A stretch of DNA of 7,680 nucleotides, from assembly GCA_031431235.1 (NCBI GenBank), contig JANPDA010000164.1, positions 1-7,680 of the forward strand. The letters are read 5' to 3'. Origin of the DNA: JANNSW01 sp031431235 (lineage in GTDB: Bacteria; Pseudomonadota; Alphaproteobacteria; Rhizobiales; Hyphomicrobiaceae). The notes under the pieces were generated by a model that was not told where the DNA came from, searched no databases, and saw only the letters and a list, made by a program, of their open reading frames with translations. This document shows positions 1-7,525 of this stretch, one piece after another. Numbering within the stretch: the stretch's first letter is position 1; each line of letters opens with the position of its first letter. A program made the translations under genes and the position numbers.

Positions 1-40
1 TCGAGCCCGGCCATCAGCATCGCCGTGAAGGCGAGATAGG
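1..40. repeat. direct repeat, copy 1 (glnA remnant)
   Basis: Forty bases identical to 1191-1230 in intact glnA and in the same orientation, 1190 bases apart. This is the best-conserved block of the glnA remnant. The identity may continue to the left of the window. The two copies flank the toxin-antitoxin genes, so recombination between them could in principle delete the module. Confidence 0.93.
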
Positions 41-150
41 AAACGGATTTCGATGCGCTTGGCCTTGGGGCTGGTGCCGTGCGGGATCCGGCAGCAGGCT
101 GAGCGGTGGCGGCGCCTCGTAGCTAGCCGCTTGTAGTTGTAGGTGGTCGG
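1..150 (-). pseudogene. decayed 3' fragment of a second glnA copy
   Basis: This stretch aligns with positions 1191-1390 of the intact glnA in this window, corresponding to about residues 319-386 of the 474-residue enzyme. Aligned by eye, the match is about 131 of 150 bases. Relative to the intact gene it lacks 20 bases after position 40, 23 bases after position 110 and 7 bases after position 123, so the reading frame is broken more than once. Read on the minus strand it still encodes the ATP-site block RSACCRIPHGTSPKAKRIEI before the 20-base deletion shifts the frame. It cannot make glutamine synthetase. It ends about 6 bases from the stop of the neighbouring toxin gene. The left end is cut by the window, so the original extent of the remnant is unknown. 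It could be a leftover of a duplicated glnA or of a foreign glnA allele. Confidence 0.9.
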
Positions 151-155
151 CAGGA

Positions 156-542
156 TCAATGCGTGTCCTGCGCAAGCAGGTACGGTGTCACTCCGGACGC
201 TGCCGATACTTCAACGACACGGTTGACCATGTAATCCGCTGGTTGCGACTGCAGCTCGATGAAGGCAAGGGCCAGCTGGATCAGACGCCAGGTTGCTTCA
301 CGCTCGAGCGCCTCGACGACGATGACACCGGGGTGCACTTCCATGCCCGCCGCCAATCGCTTGTAGTCACGCCCGTTGGCCGTGATCACGATCCGATCCT
401 CGGCGAGCGCACGAGCGACGATTTGGTCATCGCGCGCACCGAGCAGGCCGACGTGGATTGGATGGATTGCATCTGGAAAGCCACGCACGGCCAAGTAGCG
501 CACCAGAAGATGCGACAGACATTCATCAACGATGAATTTCAC
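156..542 (-). CDS. DUF5615 family PIN-like protein, predicted toxin of a toxin-antitoxin pair
   Basis: A 128-residue protein whose N-terminus (VKFIVDECLS), GARDDQI segment (about 36-41) and IVITANGRDY segment (about 51-60) match the DUF5615/COG4634 PIN-like family. These proteins are predicted nuclease toxins related to VapC and Mut7-C. Candidate acidic or polar active-site residues are D6, E7, D38/D39, N56 and D59. I chose the GTG at 542 because the family characteristically begins right at this first beta strand and because it overlaps the antitoxin stop as GTGA, which implies translational coupling. An ATG at 575 would add 11 residues with no family match. I see no strong ribosome-binding site. 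The gene is co-transcribed with the DUF433 gene in the usual antitoxin-first order. It ends against the glnA remnant. Family membership is secure; toxicity and RNase activity are inferred. Confidence 0.86.
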   Translation of the reverse strand: MKFIVDECLSHLLVRYLAVRGFPDAIHPIHVGLLGARDDQIVARALAEDRIVITANGRDYKRLAAGMEVHPGVIVVEALEREATWRLIQLALAFIELQSQPADYMVNRVVEVSAASGVTPYLLAQDTH

Positions 543-799
543 GCCGCGTTCTGCTTGGTACGGATACTGCGCCACGGCCGGCCGTCCGGGTCCTCGAAGA
601 AAGGGACCCGTCTGGCATGCTCGATCGCAGCCCGCACATGTTCTTCTGTGAACTCGGGCGGATAGCCCTCGAGAAGCTCCGCGACAGTCTCGCCACCTTC
701 AATGCGCGCCGCCACCGCATAGACCGTCAGCCGCGTGCCCTTTATGCAAGGAGTGCCGCCCATGATTTCAGGATCAGAGAGGATGAGGGAATTGGACAT
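539..799 (-). CDS. DUF433 family protein, predicted antitoxin
   Basis: An 86-residue protein with the classic DUF433 (COG2442) pattern: DPEIMGGTPCIKGTRLTV at about residues 9-26, GETVAELLEGYP at 36-47, and FTEEHVRAAIEHAR at 50-63. This family folds as a small helix-turn-helix-like domain and is the predicted antitoxin partner of DUF5615 proteins. The charged, less conserved tail (64-86) is the likely toxin-binding part. I chose the ATG at 799 because the conserved domain begins within ten residues of it. The open frame extends to 883, but that extension crosses the promoter. There is no good ribosome-binding site; the -10 element at 806-811 places transcription start at or next to the ATG, so the mRNA is probably leaderless. 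The stop overlaps the GTG start of the toxin. Antitoxins of this kind usually repress their own promoter, and symmetrical sequence is present there. Confidence 0.87.
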   Translation of the reverse strand: MSNSLILSDPEIMGGTPCIKGTRLTVYAVAARIEGGETVAELLEGYPPEFTEEHVRAAIEHARRVPFFEDPDGRPWRSIRTKQNAA

Positions 800-805
800 G
801 GGGGG

Positions 806-834
806 ATAGTACCTTTGCGTGTTGGAAAAGGCAA
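806..834 (-). promoter_or_regulatory. sigma-70-type promoter of the toxin-antitoxin pair
   Basis: On the minus strand TTGCCT (829-834) and TACTAT (806-811) are separated by exactly 17 bases; each matches 4 of 6 consensus positions. The start point predicted from the -10 position is about 799, the A of the antitoxin ATG, which gives a leaderless transcript. The spacer contains an imperfect inverted repeat (TGCGTGTTG at 816-824 against CAACGCA at 832-838), a possible operator. This is a prediction from sequence only. Confidence 0.55.
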
Positions 835-838
835 CGCA

Positions 839-850
839 GAGGCATGCCTC
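839..850. promoter_or_regulatory. 12-bp palindrome upstream of the toxin-antitoxin promoter
   Basis: GAGGCATGCCTC is a perfect palindrome whose edge lies 4 bases upstream of the predicted -35 element of the DUF433/DUF5615 operon. Its position suits an autoregulatory operator bound by the DUF433 protein or its complex with the toxin. It lies downstream of the glnA terminator, so it is unlikely to belong to glnA. Confidence 0.4.
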
Positions 851-864
851 CTGACTGAAACTTG

Positions 865-892
865 AAAAAAGGCCCGGGACCACTCCCGAGCC
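865..892 (-). terminator. intrinsic terminator of glnBA
   Basis: On the minus strand GGCTCGGGA (884-892) pairs with TCCCGGGCC (871-879) around a four-base loop, a 9-bp stem with one G-U pair, followed immediately by six T residues (865-870). It starts about 30 bases after the glnA stop and lies before the toxin-antitoxin promoter, so it insulates that module from glnA transcription. Confidence 0.88.
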
Positions 893-922
893 TCCTTGGT
901 CCTGCGACGCCCCCTCGCTCCC

Positions 923-2347
<1,425 letters not shown>

Positions 2348-2458
2348 GATCGGTCCTTCCTGTTGGGGTTCGCGGTTGTTGCCTCAGTCATTCGATCGCG
2401 CGGCCCCGCCCGCCCGCTGTGATTGGCAGATGTCTATCCGAGTCGCGCGCACCCGACG

Positions 2459-2797
2459 CTACAGCGCGTCGTTGCCGGTCTCGCCTGTGCGAATCCGGAT
2501 GGCGTCCTCGATGTTGAGAACGAAGATCTTGCCGTCGCCGATGCGGCCGGTCTTGGCGGCGGCCTCGATCGCGCCGATCGCCTTGTCGAGCATCTCGTCG
2601 TGAACGACGACCTCGAGCTTCACCTTGGGGAGGAAATCGACGACGTATTCGGCCCCGCGATAGAGCTCGGTGTGGCCTTTCTGGCGGCCAAAACCCTTGG
2701 CTTCGGTCACGGTGATGCCGAGGATGCCGATCTCTTGCAGCGCCTCCTTCACCTCGTCGAGCTTGAAGGGCTTGATCACGGCCTCGATCTTTTTCAT
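2459..2797 (-). CDS. glnB: nitrogen regulatory protein PII
   Basis: A 112-residue PII signalling protein, exactly the family length. It is a trimer that binds ATP/ADP and 2-oxoglutarate and is uridylylated by GlnD; it controls GlnE, the NtrB kinase and hence nitrogen assimilation. The T-loop sequence KGHTELYRGAEY ends in the uridylylation residue Tyr51, and the B-loop TGRIGDGKIFV lies at about 83-93. The start MKKIEAVIKPFKL at 2797 is chosen because it is the universal PII N-terminus and has AGGGGAA (2804-2810) six bases upstream; an upstream ATG at 2824 would add nine unrelated residues. It is the first gene of a glnBA operon. The typical T-loop and the linkage to glnA rather than to amtB favour glnB over glnK. 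Confidence 0.97.
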   Translation of the reverse strand: MKKIEAVIKPFKLDEVKEALQEIGILGITVTEAKGFGRQKGHTELYRGAEYVVDFLPKVKLEVVVHDEMLDKAIGAIEAAAKTGRIGDGKIFVLNIEDAIRIRTGETGNDAL

Positions 2798-2845
2798 GCG
2801 TGCTTCCCCTATGGGCCACGGCATCAGCCGAGGACACCATCGTCA

Positions 2846-2862
2846 AGCATACCGCGTGCCAA
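2846..2862 (-). promoter_or_regulatory. sigma-54 (-24/-12) promoter of glnBA
   Basis: On the minus strand TTGGCACGCGGTATGCT matches the RpoN consensus YTGGCACGRNNNTTGCW at all but two defined positions, and GG and GC are separated by the required 10 bases. The predicted start is about 2835, giving a leader of about 38 bases to the glnB ATG. Sigma-54 control with NtrC activation is established for glnB/glnA in related alphaproteobacteria. I could not identify a convincing NtrC site farther upstream. Confidence 0.83.
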
Positions 2863-3052
2863 TTCCTCCCCCTCGTTTTTCCGGTTATATTTCCGTTAGT
2901 TGCATTGGACCGAGGCCGTCGGGTCGAACCCGCTGGCCGCGTGGCTGCCTAAGGACTAGGCACGTTGCCGATTTCTTGTGCAGCGCAGCATCGGCTCCCC
3001 GTGTATGCTGGCGCCTGCCCTATGTTCGCGACCGAACGAGACGGATGCCGCA

Positions 3053-4528
3053 ATGGATGGCCTGGAGCTGTTGACGCCCACGGAGATGGCCGAGGCCGAC
3101 CGCATGGCGATCGCCGGAGGGATCCCTGGGCATGTGCTGATGGAGCGGGCAGGGCTCGCCGTTGCCGAGGAGGCAGCGCGGATGGTGCCGCCGGGTGCGC
3201 GCATCACGGTGCTGTGCGGCCCCGGCAACAATGGCGGGGATGGGTTCGTCGCGGCGCGGCTCTTGTCGCAAGCGGGCTATGGCGTGCGGCTCGGCCTGCT
3301 CGGCGCCGTCACACGCCTGACTGGCGACGCCGCCACGATGGCTGCCCGCTGGCCAGGCACCGTCGACCCGCTGTCACCGAGCCTGATGGCGGGAGCCGAC
3401 CTCGCCATCGATGCGATCTTCGGCGCTGGCCTGGCGCGGCCGGTCGAGGGCCTGGCCGCCGATGTCATCACTGCTCTCGCGGCGGCATCCGCCAAGCGGC
3501 TCGCCGTCGACGTGCCCTCGGGCGTGGATGGGGCGAGCGGATCGGTGCTGGGCATCGCTGCCCGCGCCGACGCGACCGTTACCTTCGTCCGACGCAAGCC
3601 CGGGCATCTGCTCGAGCCGGGGGGCCGGTTGTGTGGCCGGGTCGTATTGGCCGATATCGGCGTTCCGGCCGAGGTGATCGGGAGCCTCGCCATCCGGACT
3701 TGGGCCAACGCGCATGCTCTCTGGCAGGGCCACTGGCCCCGCCTCGGCGTCGGGGCCCACAAGTACAGGCACGGCCATGCCATCGCCGTCTCGGGGCCGG
3801 CCTGCAAGACGGGAGCGGTGCGGTTGGCAGCGAGGGCGGCGCTCAGGGTCGGCGCCGGGCTGGTGACGGTCGTGAGCCCGCGCAGCGCTTTGCCGGAGAA
3901 TGCAGCTCATCTGACCGCGATCATGCTCGTGGAATGCGAGGACGGGCCCGCACTCGCCGCGCTCCTCGCCGATCCGCGCATGACCGCCGTGCTCGTCGGG
4001 CCGGGTGCGGGCATCGGCGAGCGCACGCGCAGTCTCACTCTGGCCGGGCTCGCATCGGCAGCGGGCGCCGTGCTCGACGCCGACGCGCTGACCTCGTTCG
4101 CGACGGACCCGCAAGGTTTGTTCGACGCCATCCGCAGGCGTGCATCCGCAACCGTGCTGGCACCACACGAGGGCGAGTTCGGCCGCCTCTTTCCCGACTT
4201 GGCCGGCGACAAACTCGCCCGCGCCCGAGCGGCGGCGACGCGCTCCGGGGCGGTTGTGATCCTGAAGGGGTCAGACACGGTGATCGCGAGCCCCGATGGC
4301 AGGGCTGCCATCAACGAGAACGCGCCGCCGACACTGGCGACCGCCGGCTCGGGCGACGTGCTCGCCGGCCTGGTGCTCGGCTTGCTCGCCCAGGGGATGC
4401 AGGGCTGGGAGGCGGCTTGCGCTGCCGTCTGGCTGCACGGCGCGGCAGCCAGCCGCTTCGGACCGGGCCTGATCGCCGAGGACCTGGAGGGGATGTTGCC
4501 GGGGGTGCTGCGGAAGTTGCAGTTGTAG
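3053..4528 (+). CDS. nnr: bifunctional NAD(P)H-hydrate epimerase / ADP-dependent NAD(P)H-hydrate dehydratase
   Basis: A 491-residue fused repair enzyme. The N-terminal YjeF_N domain (about 1-215) epimerises damaged NAD(P)HX; it shows LLTPTEMAEADR (6-17), CGPGNNGGDGFVAARLL (55-71), DAIFGAGLARP (120-130) and DVPSGVDG (153-160). The C-terminal ribokinase-like domain (about 230-491) dehydrates the S form back to NAD(P)H; it shows HKYRHGHA (236-243), VGPGAG (315-320), DADAL (342-346), APHEGEFGRL (370-379), LKGSDTV (404-410) and AGSGDVLAG (431-439), where the Asp of GSGD is the expected catalytic residue. The start at 3053 is preferred because conserved sequence begins about six residues in; the ribosome-binding site is weak. 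It is divergent from glnB across 255 bases, a neighbourhood I recall from other alphaproteobacteria. A different frame stays open across this gene, but only this one matches a family. Confidence 0.95.
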   Translation: MDGLELLTPTEMAEADRMAIAGGIPGHVLMERAGLAVAEEAARMVPPGARITVLCGPGNNGGDGFVAARLLSQAGYGVRLGLLGAVTRLTGDAATMAARWPGTVDPLSPSLMAGADLAIDAIFGAGLARPVEGLAADVITALAAASAKRLAVDVPSGVDGASGSVLGIAARADATVTFVRRKPGHLLEPGGRLCGRVVLADIGVPAEVIGSLAIRTWANAHALWQGHWPRLGVGAHKYRHGHAIAVSGPACKTGAVRLAARAALRVGAGLVTVVSPRSALPENAAHLTAIMLVECEDGPALAALLADPRMTAVLVGPGAGIGERTRSLTLAGLASAAGAVLDADALTSFATDPQGLFDAIRRRASATVLAPHEGEFGRLFPDLAGDKLARARAAATRSGAVVILKGSDTVIASPDGRAAINENAPPTLATAGSGDVLAGLVLGLLAQGMQGWEAACAAVWLHGAAASRFGPGLIAEDLEGMLPGVLRKLQL

Positions 4529-4600
4529 ACGCCGCCAAACGCGTCGACCGCTCCCCACCCGCTTGCCCCCTACTTGCGGACTGTGCGGTCCATGGAGGAA

Positions 4601-4670
4601 GGGAGGCGATGCACCTCCCGCCCACCTGGAAGCAGCTGGACCGCTTCCGCAGCACCTCACGAAGCGGTCC
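4601..4670. terminator. hairpin cluster between convergent nnr and peptidase genes
   Basis: Two good inverted repeats lie in this gap. GGGAGG (4601-4606) pairs with CCTCCC (4614-4619). GGACCGCTTC (4638-4647) pairs perfectly with GAAGCGGTCC (4661-4670) around a 13-base loop. An alternative stem, GGAAGC (4628-4633) with GCTTCC (4643-4648), competes with the second. None has a T-run on either strand, so these may be weak or factor-assisted bidirectional terminators for the two converging genes rather than classical intrinsic ones. Confidence 0.45.
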
Positions 4671-4685
4671 GCCGCGAGGCCTACC

Positions 4686-5816
4686 TCAATCGAGCGTCGC
4701 CAGCAACCCAGCCATCAACCGCGCGCGCTCGACCAGGCTGTCGATCTCGATGTGCTCGTCGAGCGTGTGGGCGCCTGAGCCGCGCACGCCGAGGCCGTCG
4801 AGCGTCGGGATGCCCATCGTGCCGGTGAAATTGCCGTCCGAGCCGCCGCCGGCGCTGGCATGGCTGAGGTCGAGGCCCATCTGGCGGCAGAGGCCGCGCG
4901 CCCGCTCGTAGAGTGCGAGCGTTCCGGCCTCGGGCTCCCAGACCGGCCGCGTCACCCCACGCGTGACGGCGAAGGTCACGTCGTTCGCAGTCCCCGAGAG
5001 CGCCAGCATGCGCTCGACGCCCCGATCGAGATCGCCCTGGCGCTTGGCCATGCTCAACACCTCGCCGGTGCAGACCGATGGGACGCAGTTGACCCATTGC
5101 CCGCCATGCACGATGCCGACGCTGAAGGTGCAGCTCTCGTCCGTCATAGCCTCGATGGCGAGGATCTGGCGGGCCATCTCGCGGATGGCCGAGCGGCCGG
5201 AAGAAAGCGTCGCGCCGGCGTGGCTCGGCTTGCCGGTCGTCGCGAGATCGAAGCGGGCAATGGCATAGCGCCCGGTGGTCACGCCATTGGGCTTGCTGCC
5301 CGGCTCGGGCACCAGCACGGTGCGGTTGCGCGAGGCCTCGGCCTCGACCAGATCACGGGTGCTCGGCGTGCCGACCTCCTCGTCGGGCGTGAACAGCACC
5401 GTGATCGGCAGCGGCGTCGCGATCGAAGCCCGCGCGAGCTGGCGGATCGCCTCCAGGCAGAGGTAGTTGCCGCCCTTCATGTCGAAGACACCCGGCCCAT
5501 AGCAGCGGTTGCCCTCGATGCGCCAGGGCAGCCGCTGCAGCGTGCCGACCGGATGCACCGTGTCCAGGTGGCCGGCGATCAGGATGCCGGGCTCGCCCGA
5601 GCGGGGATGGGGGAAGCGCGCACGCACGCAACCGGCAAAACCCTGGCGCCCGGCAATCCGCTCGATCGAAGCGCCCATCGCCGCCATCTCGCGGGCAGCG
5701 AGATCGAGCATGCGCCCGACGGCCGCCGCATCGAAGGTCGGGCTTTCGCATTCGACCCATGTGCGCAAGCCCGCGAGCATGGCGTCGAGATCGAAGGGGA
5801 GATCGAGGGGTTTCAT
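4686..5816 (-). CDS. M20 family metallopeptidase (carboxypeptidase G2-like)
   Basis: A 376-residue cytoplasmic-type M20 dizinc hydrolase with no signal peptide. Metal and catalytic residues are in place: HLDTVH (83-88; H83 ligand, D85), GVFDMKGG (109-116; D112 bridging ligand), TPDEEVGT (143-150; E146 general base, E147 ligand), VPEPG (169-173; E171 ligand) and GAHTLDEH (348-355; H350 ligand). The segment GKPSHAG (195-201) marks the lid/dimerisation domain. The set resembles glutamate carboxypeptidase/ArgE-DapE-type enzymes, which remove an acyl group or a C-terminal residue from a small amide substrate; the actual substrate cannot be read from sequence. The ATG at 5816 is chosen because GGAGAG lies seven bases upstream. 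A TTG at 5831 is in frame, but that ribosome-binding site falls just after it. It lies 52 bases downstream of the CinA-like gene on the same strand and may be co-transcribed with it. Confidence 0.9.
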   Translation of the reverse strand: MKPLDLPFDLDAMLAGLRTWVECESPTFDAAAVGRMLDLAAREMAAMGASIERIAGRQGFAGCVRARFPHPRSGEPGILIAGHLDTVHPVGTLQRLPWRIEGNRCYGPGVFDMKGGNYLCLEAIRQLARASIATPLPITVLFTPDEEVGTPSTRDLVEAEASRNRTVLVPEPGSKPNGVTTGRYAIARFDLATTGKPSHAGATLSSGRSAIREMARQILAIEAMTDESCTFSVGIVHGGQWVNCVPSVCTGEVLSMAKRQGDLDRGVERMLALSGTANDVTFAVTRGVTRPVWEPEAGTLALYERARGLCRQMGLDLSHASAGGGSDGNFTGTMGIPTLDGLGVRGSGAHTLDEHIEIDSLVERARLMAGLLATLD

Positions 5817-5823
5817 CGTCAAG

Positions 5824-5829
5824 CTCTCC
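5824..5829 (-). promoter_or_regulatory. ribosome-binding site of the M20 peptidase
   Basis: GGAGAG on the minus strand, seven bases before the ATG at 5816. It decides that start against the in-frame TTG at 5831. Confidence 0.7.
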
Positions 5830-5868
5830 AATGTAGGCCGCGCCGGTCGACAGGTCGGGCGAGATCAC

Positions 5869-6624
5869 TCATATCCACCCACGCCCGACAAGCTCCGCCC
5901 TGAGCCGCCCTTCCGCCGCCGCGAGGGTCTCGACGGCGATCGAGCGCAGCACCAGGTGCGCGCCGTACTTGCCGTCCTCGGAGAAGGGGTAGCTTCCCAT
6001 CGCCACCTCGGGGAACTCGCCCTGCACGGCCCGGAAGAGGTCGGCGATATCGCTTTCGGGGCGCCAGACGGTCAGCGTCGCGGACTGCATGCGGGCGCCG
6101 GTCCTGAGCGAGGGCGTCACCGCGATCAGCATCGCCTGCATGATGCTCGGCACGCCAGCCATCACGACCACATTGCCGAGCTTGAAGCCGGGGGCCTTCG
6201 AGATCGCGTTGTCGATCAGGTCCGCTCCCGTCGGGATGCGCGCCATGCGCAGGCGCGCTGGCGTCAGCGGCAATTGCATCGTCTCGTAGTGCGGCCGCAT
6301 CACCGCGACCGCCCGCTCGTCGATGTCGATCTCGACGCCGAACGCCTTGGCGATCGCATCCGCCGTGATGTCGTCATGGGTCGGACCGATGCCGCCCGTC
6401 GTGAACAGGTAGTGGAAGCGGTGGCGCAGCGTGTCGACGGCAGCGACGATCTCTGCTTCCACGTCGGGCACGACGCGGACCTCACGCAGCTGGATGCCGA
6501 TCCCCGTCAGGTGCTCGGCGATGAACCCGATGTTCCTGTCCTTGGTGCGCCCCGACAGGATCTCGTCGCCGATGACGAGGAGGGCTGCCGTCACGATGCC
6601 GTCCGCTGCCGCCGCCACGCCCAT
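5869..6624 (-). CDS. CinA-type competence/damage-inducible protein A domain (molybdopterin-binding fold)
   Basis: A protein of about 251 residues containing the MoCF_biosynth (MoaB/MogA-like) fold found at the N-terminus of CinA. Landmarks are ALLVIGDEILSGRTKDRN (14-31), the phosphate-binding-type loop TTGGIGPTHDDITADAIAKAFG (75-96) and VMAGVPSIMQAML (154-166). The C-terminal CinA nicotinamide-nucleotide deamidase domain is absent; such short COG1058 proteins are common in alphaproteobacteria and their exact function is not settled. CinA-type domains have been linked to nucleotide pyrophosphatase (ADP-ribose/NAD repair) activity, but that is not shown for this type. The start is uncertain: in-frame ATGs lie at 6666, 6642, 6630 and 6624. 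I prefer 6624 because GGGAA (6632-6636) sits seven bases upstream and the conserved strand begins about 12 residues later. It is divergent from sfsA and possibly in an operon with the downstream peptidase gene. Confidence 0.88.
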   Translation of the reverse strand: MGVAAAADGIVTAALLVIGDEILSGRTKDRNIGFIAEHLTGIGIQLREVRVVPDVEAEIVAAVDTLRHRFHYLFTTGGIGPTHDDITADAIAKAFGVEIDIDERAVAVMRPHYETMQLPLTPARLRMARIPTGADLIDNAISKAPGFKLGNVVVMAGVPSIMQAMLIAVTPSLRTGARMQSATLTVWRPESDIADLFRAVQGEFPEVAMGSYPFSEDGKYGAHLVLRSIAVETLAAAEGRLRAELVGRGWI

Positions 6625-6631
6625 GGTCATG

Positions 6632-6636
6632 TTCCC
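6632..6636 (-). promoter_or_regulatory. probable ribosome-binding site of the CinA-like gene
   Basis: GGGAA on the minus strand, seven bases before the ATG at 6624. It favours that start over the ATGs at 6630, 6642 and 6666, which lack a well-spaced site. Confidence 0.45.
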
Positions 6637-6664
6637 GTGCATCCGCCGCCGTCTTCGCCCTATC

Positions 6665-6686
6665 ATAGTCGACTATCGCAATTGCG
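6665..6686. repeat. two abutting palindromes in the cinA-like/sfsA divergent gap
   Basis: ATAGTCGACTAT (6665-6676) is a perfect 12-bp palindrome. It is followed with no gap by CGCAATTGCG (6677-6686), a perfect 10-bp palindrome. Both lie in the short divergent gap between the CinA-like gene and sfsA, where promoters for both genes must sit. A -10-like TATGAT for the minus-strand gene overlaps the first palindrome, but I find no good -35. Operator function is a guess. Confidence 0.45.
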
Positions 6687-6710
6687 CCATTCACCGAGGC
6701 CTGATCTCCT

Positions 6711-7466
6711 ATGCGCTTGCTCGTGCCGCTCCTGCCGGCCCGTCTCGTGAAACGCTACAAGCGCTTTCTGGCCGATGTCATCTTCGAGGATGGCCGCGCG
6801 GCAACCGCCACGTGTCCGAATACAGGCTCCATGATCGGGCTCACGACCCCGGGCGCTCGGGTCTGGGTCTCGACCTCGACGAGCCTCACGCGAAAATACG
6901 CGCTCACGCTCGAGATCGTGGAAGCCGACCTCGGCGCCGGACCCACCCTCGTCGGCGTCAACACCAACCACCCCAATCGCCTGGTCGAGGAGGCGATCCT
7001 GGACGGCCGGATCGGCGAGCTGGCGGGCTATTCCAGCCTGCGCCGGGAGGTGAAGTATGGGCAGTCGAGCCGGATCGACCTGCTGCTCGAGGATGAGCGG
7101 CGGCCGGCCTGCTATGTGGAGGTCAAGAACGTGCATCTGTCGCGGCGGGCCGGCCTCGCGGAGTTCCCGGACTCGATCACGGCGCGGGGCATCAAGCACC
7201 TCGCCGAGCTCGCCGCGATGGTGGCCGAAGGCAAGCGCGCGGCGATGGTCTATCTGGTCCAGCGCGCGGACGGCGACGAGCTCCGCCTCGCCCGCGACAT
7301 CGACGCGGGCTATGGCGAGGCGTTCGACACGGCACGGAGCGCCGGCGTCGAGATGCTCTGCTATGCCTGCCGGGTCGGCCTCGAGGCGATCGAGGTCGAG
7401 CGGCGCCTGCCGATCAGCGAGCCAGGACCGCGGCGCCGAAAGCGCCCAACGCGAACCGACGATTGA
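6711..7466 (+). CDS. sfsA: DNA/RNA nuclease SfsA
   Basis: A 251-residue SfsA family protein; the family is usually near 235 residues. It shows the N-terminal nucleic-acid-binding region RYKRFLADV (15-23) and CPNTGSM (35-41). The PD-(D/E)xK nuclease core follows: YGQSSRIDLLLE (116-127, D123) and CYVEVKN (134-140, E137 and K139). Family signatures FPDSITARGIKHLAEL (152-167) and DELRLARDIDAGYGEAF (189-205) complete it. The first member was named for sugar-fermentation stimulation in E. coli; nuclease assignment rests on the fold. The last dozen residues are a basic, arginine-rich tail beyond the usual end. The start at 6711 is preceded by GAGG (6696-6699), spaced slightly long. Here sfsA is followed after 59 bases by a MoxR-type gene on the same strand with no terminator visible, so they may be co-transcribed. 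Confidence 0.96.
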   Translation: MRLLVPLLPARLVKRYKRFLADVIFEDGRAATATCPNTGSMIGLTTPGARVWVSTSTSLTRKYALTLEIVEADLGAGPTLVGVNTNHPNRLVEEAILDGRIGELAGYSSLRREVKYGQSSRIDLLLEDERRPACYVEVKNVHLSRRAGLAEFPDSITARGIKHLAELAAMVAEGKRAAMVYLVQRADGDELRLARDIDAGYGEAFDTARSAGVEMLCYACRVGLEAIEVERRLPISEPGPRRRKRPTRTDD

Positions 7467-7525
7467 AGCCGCCGACCTCGCCCCCTATGGTGCCGCCGCT
7501 GAAGCGCACTGAGGAGACTGACGGC

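Noticed and set aside
2348..2458. G-rich tract (GCGGGCGGGCGGGG on the minus strand) between glnB and glnA, considered as a G-quadruplex or attenuator.
   Set aside because: Only three usable G-runs are present, and no terminator stem with a T-run accompanies them.
2798..2824. Extended glnB start at 2824 adding MPWPIGEAR.
   Set aside because: PII proteins begin at MKKIEAVIKPF, and the well-spaced ribosome-binding site lies directly before the ATG at 2797.
2912..2937. Minus-strand sequence resembling a tRNA T-arm and 3' end (GCGGGTTCGACCCGACGG, with CCA a little downstream).
   Set aside because: The five bases on either side of the loop do not form a proper T-stem, and no matching 5' acceptor strand, D-arm or anticodon arm is visible where it should be; the match looks accidental.
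2863..3052. Possible NtrC-binding palindromes upstream of glnB (TGCA-containing stretches near 2900 and 2978).
   Set aside because: Neither shows the dyad TGCACC-N-GGTGCA type symmetry; only isolated half-site-like words are present.
2965..4911. A 648-codon plus-strand open frame overlapping nnr in another frame and running past its stop.
   Set aside because: It is arginine/alanine/glycine-rich frame-shadow sequence, while the nnr frame carries every expected motif of a known enzyme.
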